Part shown: piece after piece, positions 6,772 through 12,305 of the stretch
How positions within the stretch are numbered: the stretch's first letter is position 1
Layout: each line of letters opens with the position of its first letter
NCBI GenBank assembly: GCA_003223695.1
Contig: QHVY01000179.1
Span: forward strand, 1 to 18,172
Length of the DNA stretch: 18,172 nt
Direction of reading: 5' to 3'
From: Acidobacteriota bacterium
GTDB taxonomy: Bacteria > Acidobacteriota > Thermoanaerobaculia > Gp7-AA8
Made by a program: the position numbers and the translations under genes
Notes under the pieces: model-generated
What the model was told of the DNA's origin: nothing
Database searches by the model: none
The model's input: only the letters and a program-made list of their open reading frames with translations

Positions 6772-7378
6772 TGCGCGGATAGTACGCGAAAATTGCCGAT
6801 CCGCCGCGGATGGTGTCGATCAGCTTATGCGCGATCTCCGCGCGCACCGCGGGACATCCCCAGCTACGGCCGAGACGGCCCAGGACTTTGATGGCTTCCT
6901 GGCTGACGTAATACGCGCCGTGAAGAACGATCGCGCGCTCTTCCGCCATGTCGTTGAGACCTTCAGTGAGACCGCGAAGCTTCAGCGAGTAGCCGTTGTG
7001 GCCGATGTATGTCTCACCAGTGATGAAAAGGCCGAGGCTGCTGGCTTCGCTTCCGGGCTCGTTAGAGAAGAAGCTCGTGATGTCGTCCCCGGACGCCTTG
7101 CCGTGCGCGCAGAGCTCGCGGAAAAGAAGTGTTTTCCTTGCCAGATCGAACACAAAAAGCCGCGGCTCCGAAGAGCGGATCGAGTAGTCGATCACCGTCA
7201 GCAAATTGCTGCGCCGCACGAGGCCCCGCTCCGAAGCGAGGGTCTGCGCATTCAGCGCCTGCCGCAACGCATCGGCGTGTAGTCCGGGAGCCTGCTTCAA
7301 CAGCGAAGAGAGGAGTGGCTCGGCGTGCGCGTTGATCGCGCACAACACCGCGGCGGCGAGAAGGAACCGTTTGATCAT
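6767..7378 (-). CDS. Murein L,D-transpeptidase catalytic-domain (YkuD_2) family protein
   Basis: This 203-residue exported protein has a signal peptide (MIKRFLLAAAVLCAINAHA). The rest matches the YkuD_2 family. FFSNEPGSEASSLGLFITGETY leads into AIVLHGAYYV (His153) and GRLGRSWGCPAV, with the catalytic cysteine at Cys175 in the SxGC motif and a C-terminal DTIRGGSAIFAYYP. Members are predicted periplasmic cysteine L,D-transpeptidases that cross-link or modify peptidoglycan. The length and all motifs look intact. It is divergent from the lipoprotein gene at 7438. A TAAAAT -10-like hexamer lies at 7403-7408 on the minus strand, leaving a leader of about 18 nt without a Shine-Dalgarno. Its TAA stop is part of repeat R4. 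Confidence 0.9.
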   Translation of the reverse strand: MIKRFLLAAAVLCAINAHAEPLLSSLLKQAPGLHADALRQALNAQTLASERGLVRRSNLLTVIDYSIRSSEPRLFVFDLARKTLLFRELCAHGKASGDDITSFFSNEPGSEASSLGLFITGETYIGHNGYSLKLRGLTEGLNDMAEERAIVLHGAYYVSQEAIKVLGRLGRSWGCPAVRAEIAHKLIDTIRGGSAIFAYYPRT

Positions 7379-7425
7379 CGACTTTGGACGAACGACTGAC
7401 GAATTTTAACCGATTCGGCGTGCTG

Positions 7426-7431
7426 TATATT
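7426..7431 (+). promoter_or_regulatory. -10-like hexamer of a probably leaderless gene
   Basis: TATATT ends 6 nt before the ATG at 7438, and no Shine-Dalgarno fits in between. A start of transcription about 7 nt after the hexamer would fall on the start codon. I see no convincing -35. Confidence 0.55.
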
Positions 7432-7437
7432 CACGCG

Positions 7438-7899
7438 ATGGTCAGGACCGCCCTCCTCTGCGCTTTTCTCGCAACGAGCTGCTCCCTGAGCCTCGATCCG
7501 GCCCAGAAGACGGTGAAGGACATCGGCACGATCGAGCATGTGCGGGAGGATTGGGCGGCGGATTGGAACGCGAAGCGGATCAGCGAAATCATGCGGCTTT
7601 ACGCCCCTGATGCGGTCTTTCTACAGCCGAATTCCGAACGCACAACCGGCGTCGAGTCCATCCGCGCGCTGTTCGCAAAAGTGCTCGCGGCGAACACCCC
7701 CCACATCGCGTTTCATGGCATCACCATCGAGGGATCGGACAATCTCGCCTATGACAGCGGCACGTACGAAGAAACGATCACCTCGGGCGCGGCGACCCGC
7801 TCCACTCGCGGCGACTATCTATTGATATTGAAGCGCCAGCCGGATGGGCGGTGGCTGATCGTGCAACAGGCATGGAGCGACGCCTCGAGCGAGAAGTAA
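7438..7899 (+). CDS. Lipoprotein with DUF4440/SnoaL-like (NTF2-fold) domain
   Basis: This 153-residue protein begins MVRTALLCAFLATSC. The short hydrophobic stretch ending in a lipobox-like LATSC (Cys15) predicts a lipoprotein. The rest is a single NTF2-fold domain of the DUF4440/SnoaL-like type: an opening helix with EDWAADWNAKRISEIMRLYAPDAVFLQPNSE, then GVESIRALFAK, and an end strand DGRWLIVQQAWSD. This fold serves ketosteroid-isomerase-like enzymes and many binding proteins, so no reaction can be assigned. I start at the ATG at 7438 rather than upstream in-frame codons because of the lipobox and because a TATATT hexamer sits 6 nt before it. It is divergent from the L,D-transpeptidase-like gene. 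Confidence 0.85.
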   Translation: MVRTALLCAFLATSCSLSLDPAQKTVKDIGTIEHVREDWAADWNAKRISEIMRLYAPDAVFLQPNSERTTGVESIRALFAKVLAANTPHIAFHGITIEGSDNLAYDSGTYEETITSGAATRSTRGDYLLILKRQPDGRWLIVQQAWSDASSEK

Positions 7900-8488
7900 G
7901 AATCAAGACGGCGAAGGCGTCGCGCCTGCAGACGTGATGAGAGCTCGAAATCGTGTCGAAAACGACTTGGAACTGGCCATCAGTTCGTTCTTCGAGAGCA
8001 TCGATTCGGCGGCCGAGTTCTTTGTACTGCAAAAGCATCCGTCGCAGACGAACAAATGCACGGATGATTTCAATGTTCACCGCGATCGCACGCCGACTGC
8101 GGAGCACACTGGAAAGCATGGCCACGCCCTGCTCGGTAAATGCATAAGGTGCGGTGCGCCGGCCGCCCCACGAACTTGAGGTCACAATTTGTGACCTCAA
8201 GTTTCTGAACTCGCGCGGCGAAAGCCGAAACATGAAGTCCGCGGGAAAGCGTGTGGAGTTACGTTTCACCGCCTGCAGGAGCACTTTCGTGGGTACTTCG
8301 TACAAAGCTGCAAGATGTTGATCGAGTATCGCCTTCTGACTTCGAATCACAACGATCGAGTGGAGAATCTGTTCGCGGCGGCGGCGGCAAGTGATCGACT
8401 CGACACTCTCCGAGGCTACCTCGGCGATTGGCTGCAGCAAAGAAGTTCTACCCTGCGTAGCCGGACTGACACGGTACACTCGCCCCAT
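7778..8488 (-). CDS. ORF6N-domain DNA-binding protein with a 3' frameshift
   Basis: The central region is a classic ORF6N domain (phage and plasmid DNA-binding): IVVIRSQKAILDQHLAALYE, then TKVLLQAVKRNSTRFPADFMFRLS, LRSQIVTSS, WGGRRTAPYAFTEQGVAMLSSVL. A coiled-coil region down to EERTDGQFQVVFDT follows. After that the reading frame becomes arginine-rich and runs 122 bp into the oppositely oriented lipoprotein gene. Removing one A from the AAA run at 7948-7950 restores a family-like end, VFDTIRALITSAG, stopping at TGA 7903-7905, only 3 bp beyond the neighbour's stop. The gene therefore carries a real frameshift or a sequence error. The start is uncertain: ATG 8488 overlaps the divergent pilN-like start, and TTG 8440 is an alternative. 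A perfect 31-bp palindrome lies inside at 8173-8203. Confidence 0.8.
   Translation of the reverse strand: MGRVYRVSPATQGRTSLLQPIAEVASESVESITCRRRREQILHSIVVIRSQKAILDQHLAALYEVPTKVLLQAVKRNSTRFPADFMFRLSPREFRNLRSQIVTSSSWGGRRTAPYAFTEQGVAMLSSVLRSRRAIAVNIEIIRAFVRLRRMLLQYKELGRRIDALEERTDGQFQVVFDTISSSHHVCRRDAFAVLILTSRSRRRSMPVARSATAHPAGASISIDSRREWSGSPRPR
8173..8203. repeat. Perfect 31-bp palindrome inside the ORF6N gene
   Basis: The left arm AACTTGAGGTCACAA (8173-8187) and the right arm (8189-8203) are perfect reverse complements around a single T at 8188. On the minus strand it encodes the NLRSQIVTS segment of the ORF6N protein, using TTG, AGG, TCA, CAA, ATT, TCA and AGT. These AT-rich codons stand out against the GC-rich codons on both sides. 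This suggests the DNA sequence itself is constrained, for example as a binding site of the encoded protein. Confidence 0.85.
8475..8480 (+). promoter_or_regulatory. -10-like hexamer of a probably leaderless pilN-like gene
   Basis: GGTACACT places a TACACT hexamer 6 nt before the ATG at 8487 with no Shine-Dalgarno. It strongly resembles GGTAGACT before the S9 peptidase start. Confidence 0.55.
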
Positions 8489-8819
8489 GTTCAAATGGAT
8501 CCTCTGCATCGCATTTGTGCTCTCGCTGCTCTTTTGCGGTTGGCGCGAGTACGACGCGCAGCGGAGGCTCGAGGTCCTGCGCGCGGACATCACCGATCGG
8601 CGCGCCGAGCTGCAGTCACTCCACGATATCGATCAGGAATTGCGCGTATACATGATGCAGAAGGACGCATTGCAAAAGCGGATCGACCTGATCAACCAAA
8701 TGAAACAGCGCCAACGAACTGCCGCAAGCGCGATCGCGAAACTGTCCGGCGTCGAACCAACGACGATCGAATCGGCGGCTGTCGTCAATAACACCGAACT
8801 GGTGATCAATCGACGATGA
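8487..8819 (+). CDS. Truncated PilN-like type IV pilus inner-membrane protein
   Basis: This 110-residue protein has one N-terminal TM segment (residues 3-19, KWILCIAFVLSLLFCGW), then a coiled coil (about 22-75) with QKRIDLINQMKQRQR. This is the PilN signature that normally precedes a ferredoxin-like domain. Only the first beta-hairpin of that domain remains (TIESAAVVNNTELVINRR), so it is about half the usual PilN length. I chose ATG 8487 because it begins the TM segment and follows a TACACT hexamer; the frame extends to 8391. Its stop overlaps the start of the PilO-like gene as ATGA (8816-8819), so the two are translationally coupled. No pilM, pilP or pilQ is nearby. It may be a divergent pilus or secretion alignment subcomplex. 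Confidence 0.75.
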   Translation: MFKWILCIAFVLSLLFCGWREYDAQRRLEVLRADITDRRAELQSLHDIDQELRVYMMQKDALQKRIDLINQMKQRQRTAASAIAKLSGVEPTTIESAAVVNNTELVINRR

Positions 8820-9328
8820 AATTCTTCGCCGTCTTGCTCGCTCTCGCTTTCCCGCCGGCGATCTACTTCGAGACGCTCGGCGCGAAACGCGATCAGCAGT
8901 TGCAGAGCGCTGGCGTCCAATTGAGAGATCTCGACATCCACATCGAGCAGGCGCGGTCAGCGCGTCGCAAGCTCTCCCAATTCCATCAGGAGCAGAGGCG
9001 TCTTGGCGAAGAGTTGCAGAAGTTGCGAGTGATTCTTCCGCCTGCAATGGCCATCGATCAGGTTCGCGCGATGAGCGACGCCATCGCGGCGGTGAACGGA
9101 GTCCACGTGACGAAATTCGAGCCGCGGCCGCCGGCAAGTGGCGAATTCCAGCAGCAGTCGGTCGTCGCGGAGTTGATCGGGAGCGCTGAGCGAACGTCGG
9201 CATTCATGCGGGAGATTCAAAACGCCGCGCGAATCATCGATGTCTCCAGCGTCACGCTGCAAAACGATCCCGCTGGATGGCGAACCGACTTCGTTATGAC
9301 GTGCTACGCGCTACCAGACGCGCGCTGA
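8816..9328 (+). CDS. PilO-like type IV pilus inner-membrane protein
   Basis: This 170-residue protein has an N-terminal TM segment (residues 2-19), a coiled coil (about 27-72) and a C-terminal PilO-type domain. ILPPAMAIDQVRAMSDAI is followed by VNGVHVTKFEPRPP, FMREIQNAARIIDVSSVTLQ and a final strand DFVMTCYALP. PilO pairs with PilN in the inner-membrane alignment complex that links the pilus ATPase to the secretin. The ATGA overlap with the upstream gene supports a PilN-PilO heterodimer. The pair is orphaned from any other pilus gene in this window. Its 3' end overlaps the convergent gene by 35 bp. Confidence 0.8.
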   Translation: MKFFAVLLALAFPPAIYFETLGAKRDQQLQSAGVQLRDLDIHIEQARSARRKLSQFHQEQRRLGEELQKLRVILPPAMAIDQVRAMSDAIAAVNGVHVTKFEPRPPASGEFQQQSVVAELIGSAERTSAFMREIQNAARIIDVSSVTLQNDPAGWRTDFVMTCYALPDAR

Positions 9329-10568
9329 ACTCGTGGCGCGTAGGAAGGGCCGGCGCGGTCGCGGGCAGCGGCGGCTCGAGGCGCAGAACATTTCCTTCGA
9401 GAATCCACTTGCGATCGGAGCATTCTCCGGTCGCCGGCGGCTGCCCTCCACTCTTTGCTGCGAGCACGCGCTCCGTTCCCTCGCGATCGAGCACCAACCG
9501 ATTGGCGCGAGCGGCCAACCACGCTCCTTCGCTGAGCACGCCGGTCGGATTGAATGGAACGCGCGGCTTCGCGTCGAGGTCACGAGGCGCATCGAAGCGA
9601 CAGCCGCGCAGATTGTGGATGATCATCGCTTGCCGCAGGCCGCTGTACGCGCTCTCGGCGGCGCACAGTCGTGCGTACGGACGCGCGTACCATGGCGCGG
9701 AGAGCTTCAAAATGCGCGCGTCCTGCGCCGCGATCGCGTCGATCAGCATCTGATGAGGATCGAACGATGGAATTGAGACACCATAATGCGGATCGAGCTT
9801 GCGCATGACGCCGAGCTGATTTTCGGCCGCCGTGATCGCATACAGAACCTCATTGAAGTTGGGCTGCCGGAGCATCGATTCCGTTAGGCGGCGTGCGGCC
9901 TCGACATCGGCCCAGGAGCCCACCTGCAGCGCGTCGACGAGCAGGACCTTCTGCATTCGAAGGCGCGCGAGCGGATCGCTGGTCCCGGGCGACCGCTGCC
10001 GCAGGGCATCGATGTCCGACCGATGGGCGACAAGAAACCAGACGACCTCCTGAGGCAGAGGATCGATGAGATCGTCGCCGCGAGCGAGTTGGCTCGCCAA
10101 GTATGCGTTCAGCGATGTGATCGTAGCGTTACTGAGCGGCGAAGAGACATCGCCGTGCGGAGGAGGAACGACCGCGTGCGGCGCCAACTCGCGCCAGCCG
10201 CGGTCGATGCGCTGCTCGATCAGCATCGCCCCGCCGATCATCGCGATCAGCAACAGCAGCGGCACTCCGACGATAATCGCCAGAATCGCACGCCAGCTCA
10301 GATACACCAGAACGAATGCAATGATGATTGCGACGAGCGCGCTATTGAGTGCCGAAATCGCGAAGAGCCCGAGTTTCCCAGCGAGCACGGGATAAAGCGG
10401 CAGCGTGCAAAGCGAGACGGCGAAGCTCGGAGCGAAATAGCTCTCGATCGTCTTATCGTGATGATCGAGTGCCGCCGTCAACCGCGACACCGCAAGCCCG
10501 GTCAAAAGCGCATGGATCATGAAGACGAGGATCACCAGCAGAAAGAAGATCCTCAGTCTGGACGACAC
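9294..10568 (-). CDS. Membrane protein of unknown function with four N-terminal TM segments
   Basis: This is a 424-residue protein. Its N-terminus holds about four hydrophobic segments (roughly 7-29, 44-62, 64-92 and 94-118), followed by a 300-residue soluble domain that is helix-rich (LARGDDLIDPLPQEVVWFLVAH, ADVEAARRLTESML, PHQMLIDAIAAQDARIL). I recognise no enzymatic motif. The start is GTG (10566-10568), chosen because a TACAAT hexamer (10575-10580) lies exactly 6 nt upstream, matching other apparently leaderless starts here. It is monocistronic by position, with its 3' end running 35 bp into the PilO-like gene on the other strand. A link to the pilus-like pair is possible from position only. 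Confidence 0.75.
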   Translation of the reverse strand: MSSRLRIFFLLVILVFMIHALLTGLAVSRLTAALDHHDKTIESYFAPSFAVSLCTLPLYPVLAGKLGLFAISALNSALVAIIIAFVLVYLSWRAILAIIVGVPLLLLIAMIGGAMLIEQRIDRGWRELAPHAVVPPPHGDVSSPLSNATITSLNAYLASQLARGDDLIDPLPQEVVWFLVAHRSDIDALRQRSPGTSDPLARLRMQKVLLVDALQVGSWADVEAARRLTESMLRQPNFNEVLYAITAAENQLGVMRKLDPHYGVSIPSFDPHQMLIDAIAAQDARILKLSAPWYARPYARLCAAESAYSGLRQAMIIHNLRGCRFDAPRDLDAKPRVPFNPTGVLSEGAWLAARANRLVLDREGTERVLAAKSGGQPPATGECSDRKWILEGNVLRLEPPLPATAPALPTRHEFSARLVARSTS

Positions 10569-10574
10569 CAGGAG

Positions 10575-10580
10575 ATTGTA
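10575..10580 (-). promoter_or_regulatory. -10-like hexamer of a probably leaderless gene
   Basis: On the minus strand TACAAT lies 6 nt (CTCCTG) before the GTG start at 10568. The 11-mer TCACTTACAAT here recurs upstream of recQ at 16127-16137. Confidence 0.5.
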
Positions 10581-10605
10581 AGTGACCCGCGGCGCGAGGG
10601 TCAGT

Positions 10606-10818
10606 TCACTCCGGCTGCATGATGCTGGCCCACGGCATTTTGCGGACCTTTGCCACAGTCTTGTCCAGCTCCACCTGCGTCGCCGTCGGACCGAGGGTCC
10701 GCTGAATGTACGCGACTTCGGGGGAGACCAGCCGCTGGCCTAACACACGCAGCGCGGTCTTCTTGAGGTTCAACTCGGAGACGGGAAGATGTGGTTCCAC
10801 GCGAATGGGGCGCTTCAT
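10606..10818 (-). CDS. Small basic protein coupled to the RRM gene, unrecognised
   Basis: This is a 70-residue, lysine- and arginine-rich protein (MKRPIRVEPHLPVSELNLKK, VLGQRLVSPEVAYIQRTLGP, ending KMPWASIMQPE). I do not recognise a family. Its ATG overlaps the TAA of the RRM gene by one base (TAATG at 10816-10820), which indicates translational coupling and roughly matched production. The charge and the pairing suggest an RNA- or protein-binding partner of the RRM protein, but this is inference. Confidence 0.7.
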   Translation of the reverse strand: MKRPIRVEPHLPVSELNLKKTALRVLGQRLVSPEVAYIQRTLGPTATQVELDKTVAKVRKMPWASIMQPE

Positions 10819-11069
10819 TACTGTCTCGACTTCGGCTGGGACTCGTTCACGCGCAGGGCGCGACCGTTCACTTCCTTGCCATTGAGTGCGCTGATCGCCG
10901 CACGAGCGTGATCGTCATTCGGATATTCGACGAAGCCGAAACCGCGTGACGCGCCTGTGTCGCGATCCTTCGCCAGATTGATGTTGTTCGCCGCGCCAAA
11001 CGGCGTGACCAGGTCCTTGAACTGCGCCTCGGTCATGTCCTTCGAGAGATTTCCTACGTAAACCTTCAC
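10818..11069 (-). CDS. Single-RRM RNA-binding protein
   Basis: This 83-residue protein is one complete RNA-recognition motif: RNP2 is VYVGNL (residues 3-8) and RNP1 is RGFGFVEY (42-49), with the aromatic residues that stack on RNA in place. It ends in a short tail NESQPKSRQ. Similar small proteins in cyanobacteria and other bacteria behave as cold-inducible RNA chaperones. The start is GTG (11067-11069) with AGAGGAG 6 nt upstream. A long leader with two predicted hairpins (11122-11162) precedes it, pointing to post-transcriptional control. It is coupled to the 70-residue gene and divergent from a fatty acid desaturase, another typical cold-adaptation gene. Confidence 0.93.
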   Translation of the reverse strand: MKVYVGNLSKDMTEAQFKDLVTPFGAANNINLAKDRDTGASRGFGFVEYPNDDHARAAISALNGKEVNGRALRVNESQPKSRQ

Positions 11070-11121
11070 TTGAAGCTCCTCTGAGTGGGTTGTGCTAAAG
11101 AAGGTGAAATCCAGGACCGGT

Positions 11122-11162
11122 GCCTTAGCTCAGGAGCCCTGAAGGCCGAGGAACGTTCCTCG
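11122..11162 (-). promoter_or_regulatory. Structured 5' leader of the RRM gene (two hairpins)
   Basis: On the minus strand CGAGGAACGTTCCTCG (11162-11147) is a perfect palindrome able to form a 6-bp stem with an ACGT loop. It is followed at once by GCCTT (11146-11142), CAGG, loop GCT, CCTG, a 4-nt AGCT bulge and AAGGC (11126-11122), a second hairpin with 5+4 bp. The leader then continues about 50 nt to the ribosome site. The arrangement suggests an RNA regulatory element, such as autoregulation by the RRM protein or a thermosensor. Confidence 0.5.
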
Positions 11163-11187
11163 ACATGGCAACGATACCACGTAAATC

Positions 11188-12090
11188 GTGCCTTCGTTGG
11201 AATTAACCATCTCTGTTGCGTGTAGCACCGGCATCGAGTCCGCACTCCGCAACGCTCCGATTGTCTCCAGTCTCGGTCCTGAACCATGGAACGAGCCATG
11301 GTGGAAGGCTGCGCAAGGTGATCGCAGCACATTTCTGTACCTGCTGGCGATTCATCTTCTGGCAATCGCCGGCTTGATTTTCTTCCCGGTCCCGGGATGG
11401 AAGATCGCCACGGCCACTCTCGTACTGACGTGGCTCGGCGGGATGGGCGTCACCGTTTGCTATCACCGCTCGCTCGCGCACGTCGCGCTGCGGCTGCATG
11501 CCTCAGTCAGGCATGCGCTGATCTTCTTCGCGATGTTCAACGGATCGGGCGCGCCCGACTCGTGGACGGCGAATCATCGGCAGCATCATGCGAAGGTCGA
11601 GACGCCCGAGGACATCTCCAGCCCGACGATCGGCGGATTCTGGTGGTCGCATTTGCGGTGGCTGTGGCAGGCGGGCAATGTTCCGCTCAGCCGCTGGTGT
11701 CCCGACCTCGACAAGCCGCAATATCGCTTCTGGCGCAGACTGCAGGTGCCGATTCTCGCTGTGTCGCTGTTCGGTGGATTGGCGTTCGGGTGGACGGCGT
11801 TTTTCTGGCTCGGCGCGATCCGGCTCGTTTTCTCGTTGCACGCACAGTGCTTCGTCAACAGCATCGCGCACATGCGTCCTCATCGCCAGCCCGGCGAAGA
11901 TTCGTCGCAGAACATCGGCTGGCTCGGAGTTCTGCATCTGTTTCAGGGCGAGAACTGGCACGGCAATCACCACGCAAAACCGTGGTCCGCACGCCTCGGC
12001 TGGAAGTTGTGGCAGATCGACTTCGGCTGGTACGCGATCGTGTTGCTCGAGGCGGTCGGGCTGGCGGCGAGAGTCAGACGGCCACATTGA
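11188..12090 (+). CDS. Fatty acid (acyl-CoA type) desaturase
   Basis: This 300-residue membrane-bound di-iron desaturase has all three histidine boxes: HRSLAH (His93-His98), HRQHH (130-134) and HGNHH (258-262). Hydrophobic segments lie between them (about 47-66, 71-90, 108-120 and 180-212). Such enzymes insert a double bond, usually delta-9, into long acyl chains. No fused cytochrome b5 domain is present, so an external electron donor is needed. The start is uncertain: GTG 11188 and TTG 11197 are the only nearby in-frame starts, neither with a Shine-Dalgarno, and the first 40 residues are not family-like. It is divergent from the RRM gene, and its stop overlaps the next small gene as TTGA. 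Confidence 0.9.
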   Translation: MPSLELTISVACSTGIESALRNAPIVSSLGPEPWNEPWWKAAQGDRSTFLYLLAIHLLAIAGLIFFPVPGWKIATATLVLTWLGGMGVTVCYHRSLAHVALRLHASVRHALIFFAMFNGSGAPDSWTANHRQHHAKVETPEDISSPTIGGFWWSHLRWLWQAGNVPLSRWCPDLDKPQYRFWRRLQVPILAVSLFGGLAFGWTAFFWLGAIRLVFSLHAQCFVNSIAHMRPHRQPGEDSSQNIGWLGVLHLFQGENWHGNHHAKPWSARLGWKLWQIDFGWYAIVLLEAVGLAARVRRPH

Positions 12091-12305
12091 TCGAGGTGAA
12101 AGTGTTCGAGGGGATCGCCGAGCCGACCGGCGGCATCGTCGATCGCGACGATCTCCGTACCGGCAAGTCCGTTTGTCAAAGCGTGAGCGAGCTCGCACGC
12201 AAGGTGCGCCGCGACGGCGACGGCTATTTCTATCTCGCGACCGGCGCGTGGCCGGAGAACACACCGTCAATCAATCTCATCGAGAAGTGGAAGACGATCG
12301 GGTAG
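12087..12305 (+). CDS. Small protein coupled to the desaturase, unrecognised
   Basis: This 72-residue reading frame starts at a TTG that overlaps the desaturase TGA (TTGA, 12087-12090); GTG 12096 is an alternative. The product is acidic and well composed (IEVKVFEGIAEPTGGIVDRD, RRDGDGYFYLATGAWPENTP, ending EKWKTIG), with predicted beta strands and no low-complexity sequence. I know no family for it. The tight coupling suggests co-expression with the desaturase. Its 3' end overlaps the convergent amidohydrolase by 29 bp. I rate it real because the codon pattern and composition differ from the out-of-frame sequence on either strand. Confidence 0.55.
   Translation: MIEVKVFEGIAEPTGGIVDRDDLRTGKSVCQSVSELARKVRRDGDGYFYLATGAWPENTPSINLIEKWKTIG

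Noticed and set aside
11397..12086. Long plus-strand frame leading into the small gene at 12087
   Set aside because: The upstream part is an out-of-frame reading of the desaturase; only the part after the TTGA overlap has plausible composition.
11503..12270. Minus-strand ORF of 255 residues
   Set aside because: Antisense to the desaturase, which has all three histidine boxes; arginine-rich with no domain.
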